Under the pieces are notes generated by a model. It searched no databases. It saw nothing but the letters and a program-made list of their open reading frames with translations, and was not told where the DNA came from. Both the position numbers and the translations under genes were made by a program. A stretch of 64,000 nt of DNA. Source: Flavivirga amylovorans (GTDB lineage Bacteria > Bacteroidota > Bacteroidia > Flavobacteriales > Flavobacteriaceae). How positions within the stretch are numbered: the first letter of the stretch is position 1; each line of letters begins with the position of its first letter. Location: assembly GCF_030540875.1 (NCBI RefSeq), contig NZ_JAUOEM010000003.1, forward strand, positions 620,001 through 684,000. The letters are read 5' to 3'. Below, one piece after another: positions 43,001 to 50,662 of the stretch.

Positions 43001-44427
43001 ATGATGATAGTGGCGCTATTACTATTAATGGAATTTCCGGAGGTGTTCCGCCTTATGATCCCATTCAGTGGAGTAATTTAGGGACTGGCATGGTGCAGGA
43101 CAACTTATCGCATGGTACTTATACCGTTACAATAACAGATGCTTTAGACTGTACTGTTGATTTTCCTATAGTTTTGGATAACGCGCCCATTTTTGATATT
43201 AATCCAGATGTTAAAGACGTATCTTGTTTTGGGGATAGTGATGGTAGTATAAAATTAAACCTGATAGGAGGCGAAAGCCCTGTAACATTGGTTTGGGATG
43301 ATAGTTCGACCTCTGGAGATGAACGAAACAATATTGGTCCTGGAGATTATTCCGTAACCATTACTGATGCTAAAGGGTGTGTTTTACAAGAATCATTCAC
43401 TATTCATGAACCTCCCCTCTTAACATTAATAGGTATAGCATCAGATGCATTGGACTGTGACGATGTTAACAGTGGTTCTATTGATCTGGAAGTGACTGGA
43501 GGCTCTTTACCTCTATCAATTGTGTGGAGTAATGGTTCTAGAACAGAAGATCTAGATAACATTCCTCCAGATATCTATACCGTTACAATTACAGATGCTA
43601 ATGGCTGTATAGAAACTGAATCTTTTGAAATTAAAAGATTTGAACCCCTTGAAGCACCTTTTGAAGTAATCACCAATTTTAATTGTGTTACTAAAGAAGT
43701 CGATCAAACTTTTATAGCAGATGTTAAAGGAGGCATCCCCCCTTATCAACTTAGCTGGTCCAGTGGAACCATATCTGGTGATAATAATGAAATAATGAAT
43801 ACCGAAACCAATGGTTTGGTTATTCTTACAGTTACAGATAGTTTTGGCTGTGTTAAGGATTTTTCAATTCAAGTTGCAACTCCAGTAATAGATGGTTCTA
43901 GTTTTACTGTAAATTCCTTTGGCTTTAGTACTTATGATTTATATGCTATATATGATCCTATTCAATTTACAAACACAGCTATAGGAGATTTTATTAACAT
44001 TAGTTGGGATTTTGGAGATGGAAATCTTTCAAATGAAATAAATCCTGAACACACCTATACTAAGGAAGGAACATACACTATTAAACAAACCGTTACCTAT
44101 CCGTTTGGATGTAAATATTCTAGTGAAACAACAATTATTGTTGAAAAAGGGTATAGTCTTGTTATGCCTAATGCATTTACTCCAAATGGAGATACTCTTA
44201 ACGATTATTTTTTTCCTGTCTTTATAGGTTTAAACGACATGACTTTAAACATCTATGATACCTGGGGCAGTGTAATATATTCTGAAAGTGGTGATAATAT
44301 AAGAGGTTGGGATGGGAAAATAAAAAACTCAAGAGCTGAAAACGGGAATTACCAATTTAAATTTATGGCTAAGACCTTTTACGGTGGAGAAATAATGAGA
44401 GAAGGTGTTTTAGTTTTAATTAAATAA
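40060..44427 (+). CDS. SprB-like PKD/SprB-repeat adhesin, T9SS type B substrate
   Basis: The 1455-residue surface protein has a signal/anchor segment (about 5-24). It then carries PKD domains (WDFGDGTTSNERNPTH; WDFGDGSLPSRAVSPSH) and six clear SprB repeats plus a divergent seventh (CFG-DDGSI...GPNGF...LEPGNYTL-ITD-GNC), ending with a PKD unit near residue 1310. The last 80 residues, from about VMPNAFTPNGDTLNDYFFP, form the gliding-motility-associated type B sorting domain used by the type IX secretion system. The likely role is cell-surface adhesion or gliding. The PorP/SprF gene follows by 17 bases. Confidence 0.93.
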   Translation: MNKNSFLTLLFFLIIVTFFGLNKSYIYNSSNIENPIKPPTVDFSFNNDGTCSGTAITFAPTVSGVAPFTFSWDFGDGTTSNERNPTHLYTELGCGFQNNNVTLTVTDGNGDSTPVTKIISIQQQPDLEFVNLNAPSGSSAPFEKCGDNNTDPQYTINVGNNSNSSACIASYNVDWGDGTSETNVTFPKIHTYTSLGSYNMVVTGIGNSGCNNSITYVIKNSNNPIGALIAPGNTTNLCTPLAPMEFAIGSWALNPSDTNYQINYGDGNTASYTQAQLESSPYYNAANPPASQDFPIPHTFTRFNCPSGNTVSLRITTSCGSTFLTAGPIIILDVPTVSFNVNSIVCANTSTFFSNTTIAGYTNDCSTFNVYTWDFGDGSLPSRAVSPSHVYTTPGTYTITLAAETPCGVGTSVTKTICVEPILVPDFTFGNACLSENFQVTNTTDASLGCGAETYRWEIIRYFDGFCGEEPERWSFTNGTNSASREPTFLFSTSGTYNLRLTTRNSCGVSRSITKTIQVKQKPKTELDPISDFCNSATINPVGRVLETCAPSSETLTYSWSFPGGTPSSSTSLNPGSIDYSTSGNYTATFSVTNSCGTTTKTANFSVDTVLSPIISAKTTEICSGDTFQVRPFTNSTDNVPSGTTYTWSAPVVSPSGAISGATAQSSPRTNISQRLTNNTNTPATATYTVSPIANGCPGPDFTVTVTVNPLINVTRNITNNTCFGSDDGSIDITISGGIPLSTGDPYIISWTGPNGFNSNDEDIRDLEPGNYTLRITDDGNCPFTDNYRVTEPGLFRISSESKNDISCFGLNDGRINLNISGGTTPYTFVWTKVGDPTFSASTEDLNNLTPGEYEVTITEVNNCNTLNSSYEIIEPPLLEVNLASPVDIILCYGAFTGKIDVNVTGGRAIEITPGVFNYRYNWTGPNGFRSSNRNLSNIEAGTYNLVVTDNSGCTENLQVVVPQNPEIKLDYTIKEIVCYNDDSGAITINGISGGVPPYDPIQWSNLGTGMVQDNLSHGTYTVTITDALDCTVDFPIVLDNAPIFDINPDVKDVSCFGDSDGSIKLNLIGGESPVTLVWDDSSTSGDERNNIGPGDYSVTITDAKGCVLQESFTIHEPPLLTLIGIASDALDCDDVNSGSIDLEVTGGSLPLSIVWSNGSRTEDLDNIPPDIYTVTITDANGCIETESFEIKRFEPLEAPFEVITNFNCVTKEVDQTFIADVKGGIPPYQLSWSSGTISGDNNEIMNTETNGLVILTVTDSFGCVKDFSIQVATPVIDGSSFTVNSFGFSTYDLYAIYDPIQFTNTAIGDFINISWDFGDGNLSNEINPEHTYTKEGTYTIKQTVTYPFGCKYSSETTIIVEKGYSLVMPNAFTPNGDTLNDYFFPVFIGLNDMTLNIYDTWGSVIYSESGDNIRGWDGKIKNSRAENGNYQFKFMAKTFYGGEIMREGVLVLIK

Positions 44428-44444
44428 TAGATAGAGCTTAATAA

Positions 44445-45440
44445 ATGAAAATTAAAATATCAGTCCTAATCATTATAACTTACTACTGTTTTGAAGTGAA
44501 AGCCCAAGACCCTATTTTTTCTCAATATTTTTTAGTTCCAGAAACTATGAATCCTGGGTTTTCAGGTTTTGAAGATGCTACATACTTAGGATTGATCCAT
44601 AGAACACAGTGGCCTAGCCTAGACCTAAGAATAGATACCGAATACGCCTTTTTTAATACTTGGCTTGAAAACATTGGAGGTATAGGTATTAGTATTTTAA
44701 ATCAGCATGAAAATAACACCAGTTACAACCATTTACAAGGGAATATTAACTATTCATATCACGTAAAACTGGCTAACGATTGGTTCTTTAGACCTGCTGT
44801 AGAATTTGGCTTTGGCACAAAATCTTTTAATTTTAGAAACTTGGTATTAGCCGATCAGATCAATATTAATTCAGAAACCATAAATCCTTCTTCATCCGAT
44901 GTATTTGCAATGAATGCAAATAGGAATGTTACTTTTTTTGATTTTAATGCTGGTTTTGTTTTTGATAAAAAAAATACACGAAATGATACCGATTTATGGT
45001 TAGGAGCCTCTATAAAACATCTAAACAGGCCTAATATTTCATTTGTTGAAAATGGAAACGTCCCCTTAGATATCTTTTATTCCATTCATGCCAATTACAA
45101 ATTTCCTTATTTCGATTATAACGATATGCTTATTTCTGTTAATTATATGCAACAAGGTCAGTATAACAGATTAGACATAGGTACTACAGTAAAACTAGAA
45201 AAGCTAATGCTAGGGGCTATGGCAGTTACCAATCCCGCTAAAAATAGCTTAAACAGTCATTTGTTAACCTCAATTAACGCCTTTATAGGCTTAGAACTCG
45301 AACAGTTACGCTTTGGTTTCTCTTATGATTTAAATACAACCGATATTGGTAGAACCGATGGTGTTTATGAACTTTCTATCACCTATTTGGCAGGCTGCTT
45401 AATTTGCAGAAATCCTGCAAATTTAGAAAGGAGAAAATAA
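44445..45440 (+). CDS. Type IX secretion PorP/SprF family membrane protein
   Basis: The 331-residue protein starts with a signal peptide (about 1-20) and has the PorP/SprF pattern: DPIFSQYFLVPETMNPGFSG near the N-terminus, then a beta-barrel-like alternation of aromatic strands. SprF-type proteins attach to the outer membrane and are needed for surface display of their cognate SprB-type protein. The 17-base spacing to the adhesin gene strongly implies a dedicated pair. Confidence 0.93.
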   Translation: MKIKISVLIIITYYCFEVKAQDPIFSQYFLVPETMNPGFSGFEDATYLGLIHRTQWPSLDLRIDTEYAFFNTWLENIGGIGISILNQHENNTSYNHLQGNINYSYHVKLANDWFFRPAVEFGFGTKSFNFRNLVLADQININSETINPSSSDVFAMNANRNVTFFDFNAGFVFDKKNTRNDTDLWLGASIKHLNRPNISFVENGNVPLDIFYSIHANYKFPYFDYNDMLISVNYMQQGQYNRLDIGTTVKLEKLMLGAMAVTNPAKNSLNSHLLTSINAFIGLELEQLRFGFSYDLNTTDIGRTDGVYELSITYLAGCLICRNPANLERRK

Positions 45441-45443
45441 TAT

Positions 45444-47402
45444 TTATTTTAATTGTTTCAGCATCTCTTTTGCAAACTTTGAAAATTGCCAATTATGATG
45501 CTTCGTAGCTTGCTTCAAATTCTCTTGACATGTTTCACCGCAAGAACTAATCCACATTAAATAACTAAAGGCATTCATACGAATTTCAAAACCATATTTT
45601 GAACTTGTATAATCAAGCAGTTCATTGAAAAACAAGGCATCGTTTTCAGGTTCAAAATCATCAGTAATTAAAGCTAATGTTAACCAAAGGGTTCTAATAT
45701 TCTTGTCATTAAACCCTTGAATATTCTTCGTTTTTTTCAAATATGTGTTTTGATCTTTTGGAAAGCTATTCCAAAGACCAAATAAAGCTGCCTCTATAGT
45801 TAAATACGATGCATCGTCCAGAAGTGTTTCATATTCCTTTTTTAACGTTTCTGGTACCTTAGGCAGGTTTTTAGCAATAGCTTGCCGAACTTTTACAGCG
45901 TTATTAAAGTCTTTCTTTTGCAATCGATTTGGTATTTGGGAAACAACTTTCGCTTTTGCTTCATCCGAAATCCCAGATAATAAATAACCCGAACATTTAG
46001 ATGTGTACCCCGTACAATCTACCATCAAATATTCTTGTATAAATACTGATTTTTCAAGACTCTTTAAGGCGGCATCATAATTAAACTTTTTAGCCTGTAA
46101 CCAAGCTTCAACAAATGCGTCTAAATCCTGACCACTAGCCTGCTCTACCTCATTTATAAAATCATCTGTTTCAACATTTTTGAATTGATTTTTATTCAGA
46201 TAGTTTATAACCGCAGTTCTAAATACTGAATCCCCTACCTTTTCTCGCAGCATGTGCAATACCCAAGCTCCTTTTTTATAAAAAGTTGTGCTACTCGATT
46301 TAGGGTCTAAAAGTGATGTGCTTTGCCTGGCATTATGCTGTTCCAATAACTCCTGAGCATATTCGTAAAGCCTCCAATAGTAATAATTATCACCAAAAAT
46401 ATTACGTTCTGCTAGTAAAGCGTAATACGTTGCAAAGCCTTCTTGTAACCAATGGTGCGTTCCTGAAGTTTCTGTAACCAGATTTCCAAACCATTGGTGT
46501 GCTAATTCATGTGCATTAACATTTACATAATTTTTATCAATAAAAGCAATGGAATCTACCACAAAAGCATCAGAGAAGATCGTAGTACTTGTATTTTCCA
46601 TACCGGCATACAGAAAATCCTTTACCGGTACTTGTTTATAATTTTGCCAAGGATACGGAACACCAATTTCTTCTTCTAGAAAATCGAACATTTGTTTGGT
46701 ATAACGATAGGTTGGCTCAAACTTTAAAGAATCCGTTGGGTAATAGTACATTTCTATAGGAATACCGCTTTTTGAATAGACTACTTTTTTATGGTATTTA
46801 CCAATAGCTAGAGCCACTAAATAACTTGACATGGGGTGTTGCATATCATAGTGCCAAATAATTGTTGATTCGTTTATCTGTTTATTTGTTAATTTTCCGT
46901 TGGCAATAACTTCGTAATCTTTATCGAAAGTGATTGTTAAATCAAATTCAATTTTATCATTCATATCGTCTATTGATGGGAGCCAATTACTTGTGTATTT
47001 ACCTTGTCCTTGTGTCCAGATTTGTTTATTTCCATCATCGTGCTTCCAGTCAATAAAATAAAGCGCTTTTTTCGGTTTTGCAAACCACGATATCTGAATA
47101 CGATGTGATGCATTCTTTTTAAAATCACTCTTTATAATGATATGCTTACCATCATATTCATAATCAAATACAGGAACATCTAGAGCTATGACTTCTTGAT
47201 GTAAAAAGTTTTTTGCATCAATATAAATGGAATCAATATCTTTTAAAATATCAAATGTATATTCTATATACCCACTCACCTGTTCTATATTTTGGTCGAA
47301 TGAAATATTTGCATTAGCCCTTTTAAAATCCATATAATCTGTTTGTTGAGACATTCCAAAACAAGTAAAAAGTAGAAAGAAAAAAAATGGTATATGTTTC
47401 AT
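45444..47402 (-). CDS. M1 family zinc metallopeptidase, secreted
   Basis: The 652-residue aminopeptidase starts at the ATG at 47400-47402 (MKHIPFFFFLLFTCFGMSQQ), which gives a clean signal peptide. An upstream in-frame start would add 21 residues without one. Exopeptidase motif AGMENTSTTIF (about residue 258) and zinc site HELAHQWFG...E (about 290-313) are intact. The C-terminal helical repeat region follows. It is convergent with the SprF gene (3-base gap). Confidence 0.92.
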   Translation of the reverse strand: MKHIPFFFFLLFTCFGMSQQTDYMDFKRANANISFDQNIEQVSGYIEYTFDILKDIDSIYIDAKNFLHQEVIALDVPVFDYEYDGKHIIIKSDFKKNASHRIQISWFAKPKKALYFIDWKHDDGNKQIWTQGQGKYTSNWLPSIDDMNDKIEFDLTITFDKDYEVIANGKLTNKQINESTIIWHYDMQHPMSSYLVALAIGKYHKKVVYSKSGIPIEMYYYPTDSLKFEPTYRYTKQMFDFLEEEIGVPYPWQNYKQVPVKDFLYAGMENTSTTIFSDAFVVDSIAFIDKNYVNVNAHELAHQWFGNLVTETSGTHHWLQEGFATYYALLAERNIFGDNYYYWRLYEYAQELLEQHNARQSTSLLDPKSSSTTFYKKGAWVLHMLREKVGDSVFRTAVINYLNKNQFKNVETDDFINEVEQASGQDLDAFVEAWLQAKKFNYDAALKSLEKSVFIQEYLMVDCTGYTSKCSGYLLSGISDEAKAKVVSQIPNRLQKKDFNNAVKVRQAIAKNLPKVPETLKKEYETLLDDASYLTIEAALFGLWNSFPKDQNTYLKKTKNIQGFNDKNIRTLWLTLALITDDFEPENDALFFNELLDYTSSKYGFEIRMNAFSYLMWISSCGETCQENLKQATKHHNWQFSKFAKEMLKQLK

Positions 47403-47473
47403 ATGTAAATAATAAACAAGGATTAGACCAAGATAATGTTTTAATAAGAATTTATAAAGTTCCAATATGATAA

Positions 47474-47494
47474 GATTCCCACTTTCGTGAGAAT
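47474..47494. repeat. Degenerate hairpin repeat, ATTCCC..GAGAAT type
   Basis: AGATTCCCACTTTCGTGAGAAT lies just before the recG start codon. It resembles a decayed copy of the GATTCCCGCTTTCGCGGGAAT hairpin repeat common between flavobacterial genes. The mismatches show it has lost perfect pairing. It sits only 18 bases upstream of the recG start codon. Confidence 0.4.
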
Positions 47495-47511
47495 TAATTA
47501 AATTCGCTTTT

Positions 47512-49671
47512 ATGTCTGCAAAACTTCAAACACCAATAGATTATTTAAAAGGCGTCGGTCCAAATCGCGCTGATTTATTGCGGAAAGAATTAGGCATTCA
47601 CACGTATCAGGATTTAATTAATTTATTTCCAAATAGATACATAGACAGAACCAAGTATTACAAAATTAACCAACTACAACGGAATAATGCCGATGTTCAA
47701 GTCATTGGAAAAATCATAGCTTTTAAAGAAGTGGCTCAAAAACGTGGAAAACGATTAGTGGCGACTTTTCAAGATGATACGGGCACCATGGAATTAGTGT
47801 GGTTTAGAGGACAAAAATGGATTCGTGATAACCTAAAACTTAATAAACCCTATGTAATTTATGGAAAAACCAATTGGTTTAGCGGCAAGTTTAACATGCC
47901 ACATCCAGATATAGAAGCATTGGAAGCTCACAGAGAAAATTTACGTTCTGCGATGCAACCGGTATATCCTTCTACAGAAAAACTATCCAATAGAGGGGTT
48001 ACAAATCGTGTGATTAATAAAATCATGCAGCAGTTATTTTTAGAAACAGGAGGCAGATTTACCGAAACACTATCTGAAAATCTACTTACCGAATTAAAAT
48101 TAATCCCTAAAAGAGAAGCACTTTTTAATGTTCATTTTCCGAAGAGTCAAGAGTTACTTTCCAAAGCACAATTTCGATTAAAATTTGAAGAATTATTTTA
48201 TATTCAGCTACAGCTTATCATTAAAAATTTAGTTCATAAATCAAAAATAAAAGGCTTTCCTTTTGAAAAGGTCGGCACCAATTTTAACACCTTTTTTAAA
48301 GAGCATTTACCCTTCGAATTAACTGATGCACAAAAACGTGTGTTAAAAGAAATTCGTGCTGATTTGGGTAGTAATGCACAAATGAATAGGCTATTGCAGG
48401 GCGATGTTGGTTCTGGCAAGACTATAGTAGCCCTTATGTCAATGTTAATAGCACTTGATAATGGTTTTCAAGCCTGCTTAATGGCTCCGACTGAAATTTT
48501 GTCAGTTCAACACTATAACGGATTACTTGAACACTGTAACAAATTGAATATCAGAATCGGAAAACTTACAGGTTCAACTAAAACTTCAGAAAGAAAAATA
48601 ATTCATGAGAGTTTAGAAAATGGCGATTTACAAATACTTATTGGCACGCATGCTTTGCTTGAAGATAAGGTGAAATTTAAAAATTTAGGCCTTGCAATTA
48701 TAGATGAACAGCATCGATTTGGAGTTGCTCAACGAAGTAAATTATGGAGGAAAGGATCCCCTCAATCCTCCCAAAGGGAGGACGCAAAATCCGTTCGCCA
48801 AAATAATGGGGCTCACACCCCTCCACATATTTTAGTGATGACGGCCACTCCAATTCCAAGAACTTTGGCGATGTCTGTTTATGGTGATTTAGACATCTCG
48901 GTTATTGATGAATTACCACCTGGCAGACAGTCTATAAAAACGGTACATCGTTATGATAAAAATAGACTGAATGTTTTTAAATTTATTAGAGATGAGATAA
49001 CAAAAGGCAGACAAGTTTATATTGTATATCCATTAATTCAAGAAAACGAAAAGATGGATTACAAAGATTTAATGGATGGGTACGAAAGTATTTCTAGAGA
49101 TTTTCCTTTACCAGATTATCAAATATCCATTGTTCATGGAAAAATGAAGCCTGCAGATAAGGATTACGAAATGCAACGCTTTATAAAAGGAGAAACTCAA
49201 ATCATGGTAGCGACCACTGTTATTGAGGTAGGCGTCAATGTACCTAACGCTTCAGTTATGATAATTGAAAGTGCAGAACGTTTTGGTTTATCACAACTAC
49301 ATCAGCTTCGTGGTCGTGTGGGGCGTGGTGCAGAACAGAGTTACTGTATTTTAATGACGAGTCACAAACTTAGTAATGATAGTAAGACACGCTTAGAAAC
49401 TATGGTGAGAACTAGTGATGGTTTTGAAATCGCTGAGGTAGATTTACGTTTACGTGGGCCTGGGGATATTATGGGAACACAGCAAAGTGGTGTTTTAAAC
49501 CTTAAAATCGCTGACATTATAAAGGATAATGATATTCTACAATTAGCAAGGCATCATGCTAAAAACGTGCTCAAAAACGACTCTACACTTACTTCTATAG
49601 AGAATAAAGTCATTTTAGATACTTACAAATCTTTAGGTAAATACAAAAACATCTGGAATTACATTTCGTAA
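47512..49671 (+). CDS. recG: ATP-dependent DNA helicase RecG with repeat-derived insert
   Basis: RecG remodels stalled replication forks. The 719-residue protein has the wedge/OB domain (about 55-160), and helicase motifs LLQGDVGSGKTIVALM (about 296-311), DEQHRFGVAQR (about 397-407), MTATPIPRTLAM (about 443) and the end motif HQLRGRVGRG (about 599). Residues about 415-435 (GSPQSSQREDAKSVRQ...) have no counterpart in ordinary RecG and derive from a hairpin repeat (48754-48817). The insert lies between motif II and motif III and does not break the frame, so the enzyme may still work. Confidence 0.94.
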   Translation: MSAKLQTPIDYLKGVGPNRADLLRKELGIHTYQDLINLFPNRYIDRTKYYKINQLQRNNADVQVIGKIIAFKEVAQKRGKRLVATFQDDTGTMELVWFRGQKWIRDNLKLNKPYVIYGKTNWFSGKFNMPHPDIEALEAHRENLRSAMQPVYPSTEKLSNRGVTNRVINKIMQQLFLETGGRFTETLSENLLTELKLIPKREALFNVHFPKSQELLSKAQFRLKFEELFYIQLQLIIKNLVHKSKIKGFPFEKVGTNFNTFFKEHLPFELTDAQKRVLKEIRADLGSNAQMNRLLQGDVGSGKTIVALMSMLIALDNGFQACLMAPTEILSVQHYNGLLEHCNKLNIRIGKLTGSTKTSERKIIHESLENGDLQILIGTHALLEDKVKFKNLGLAIIDEQHRFGVAQRSKLWRKGSPQSSQREDAKSVRQNNGAHTPPHILVMTATPIPRTLAMSVYGDLDISVIDELPPGRQSIKTVHRYDKNRLNVFKFIRDEITKGRQVYIVYPLIQENEKMDYKDLMDGYESISRDFPLPDYQISIVHGKMKPADKDYEMQRFIKGETQIMVATTVIEVGVNVPNASVMIIESAERFGLSQLHQLRGRVGRGAEQSYCILMTSHKLSNDSKTRLETMVRTSDGFEIAEVDLRLRGPGDIMGTQQSGVLNLKIADIIKDNDILQLARHHAKNVLKNDSTLTSIENKVILDTYKSLGKYKNIWNYIS
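48754..48817. repeat. Intergenic-type hairpin repeat inserted in recG
   Basis: The perfect hairpin CCTCCC-AAA-GGGAGG is at 48767-48781, flanked by GGATCCCCTCAAT and GGACGCAAAATCCGTTCGCC. Runs of this CCCCT/AGGGG type normally lie between genes in related genomes. Here the segment adds about 21 codons to recG in frame. Ends are approximate. Confidence 0.65.
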
Positions 49672-49719
49672 TTTTAGTTGGTCGTTACTTATAATATTAC
49701 TTTTACAAAAAAAACGATT

Positions 49720-50301
49720 ATGCTTGGTTTAAAACTAGAAACGGATCCGCGTTGGGTAAATATTGTAGAATCTAATATTGAAGAGATTTTAACCGATCAT
49801 GCCTGGTGTGAACAAAAGGCGGCTTCTAACGCTATAACCATCATTACTTTAAACTCAGAGTATACCGATCTGGTCACAGATTTATTAGTATTAGCCCAGG
49901 AAGAGTTAGAACATTTCCAAATGGTTCATGATATTATAAAAAAACGTGGTTATAAATTGGGCAGAGAGCGTAAAGACAGTTATGTTAACGAGCTTTATAA
50001 ATTTATGAATAAAGGTGGTAACAGACTGCAATGTATGGTAGACAGACTCCTGTTTTCTGCTATGATCGAAGCCAGAAGTTGTGAGCGTTTTAAGTTATTA
50101 TCTAAAGAAATAAAAGATCCTGAACTTTCTAAATTTTATCATGATTTGATGATTAGTGAAGCAGGTCATTACACAACCTTTATAGGTTTTGCTCGCAAAT
50201 ACGGAAAAGATATTGATGTTGACAAACGCTGGCAAGAACTCGTTGATTTTGAAAGCATCGTCATAAAAAATTACGGTAAAACCGAAACCATACACGGATG
50301 A
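49720..50301 (+). CDS. miaE: tRNA-(ms2io6A)-hydroxylase MiaE
   Basis: MiaE hydroxylates the modified adenosine at tRNA position 37. I chose the ATG at 49720 (MLGLKLETDPRWV, 193 residues). An earlier TTG would add 14 residues. The ferritin-like diiron site is formed by EELEHFQMVH (about 77), EARSCERF (about 125) and SEAGHYTTFIGFAR (about 152). The length fits the family. It follows recG by 48 bases. A terminator facing the other way begins at its stop codon. Confidence 0.92.
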   Translation: MLGLKLETDPRWVNIVESNIEEILTDHAWCEQKAASNAITIITLNSEYTDLVTDLLVLAQEELEHFQMVHDIIKKRGYKLGRERKDSYVNELYKFMNKGGNRLQCMVDRLLFSAMIEARSCERFKLLSKEIKDPELSKFYHDLMISEAGHYTTFIGFARKYGKDIDVDKRWQELVDFESIVIKNYGKTETIHG

Positions 50302-50328
50302 AAAAAGCCCAACCAAAACGGTTGAGCT
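50301..50328 (-). terminator. Strong Rho-independent terminator facing left
   Basis: On the minus strand AGCTCAACC (complement of 50320-50328) pairs with GGTTGGGCT (complement of 50306-50314) across a 5-base loop, with one G-T pair. Six T residues follow. On the plus strand no T-run follows, so it does not serve miaE. Its existence implies a leftward transcript in this gap, probably the 32-codon frame at 50365-50463. Confidence 0.8.
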
Positions 50329-50364
50329 AATCACAATGTTTGTAGTTTGATTGATGATTTTTTA

Positions 50365-50463
50365 TTAAGCTTCCAACTCTTCTAAAAGTTTTTCTGAATT
50401 TGCCTTTATATTAACGGGAGGATTTAAGCACATAAATAATGTGGTAAGGTTGTTAGTTTTCAT
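50365..50463 (-). CDS. Candidate 32-residue peptide gene
   Basis: The minus-strand frame encodes MKTNNLTTLFMCLNPPVNIK, then ANSEKLLEELEA. It has an ATG start, a stop, and a strong terminator 36 bases after the stop. Upstream, the minus strand carries TACCTTG about 40-45 bases before the ATG, a weak match to the -7 box. There is no recognised family, so the peptide could equally be incidental to a small regulatory RNA. The terminator is the best evidence for transcription. Confidence 0.4.
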   Translation of the reverse strand: MKTNNLTTLFMCLNPPVNIKANSEKLLEELEA

Positions 50464-50662
50464 TTTAGTTATATTTTGAGTTACGTTTTCAAGGTATGTA
50501 CAAATCTGATCCACAGATGTTAGCATTTTGTTAAAGAATTACAACCCACTGTTAATTAACATTTTTTAAGAGTTTCAGATCTTTTATTTACTTCTCACAA
50601 AACCACGTCTTAATTGAATAGAATTTTTAACTTTGTTCTCTTATACCCAGATGAGAAAACGA
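50464..50662. other. Intergenic region before mutS2
   Basis: About 200 AT-rich bases between the small minus-strand frame and mutS2. It should hold both promoters. I see no perfect promoter pair and no repeat, tRNA or other frame. Confidence 0.4.

Noticed and set aside
47403-47465. Extended start for the M1 peptidase
   Set aside because: It would bury the clean signal peptide MKHIPFFFFLLFTCFG behind 21 unrelated residues.
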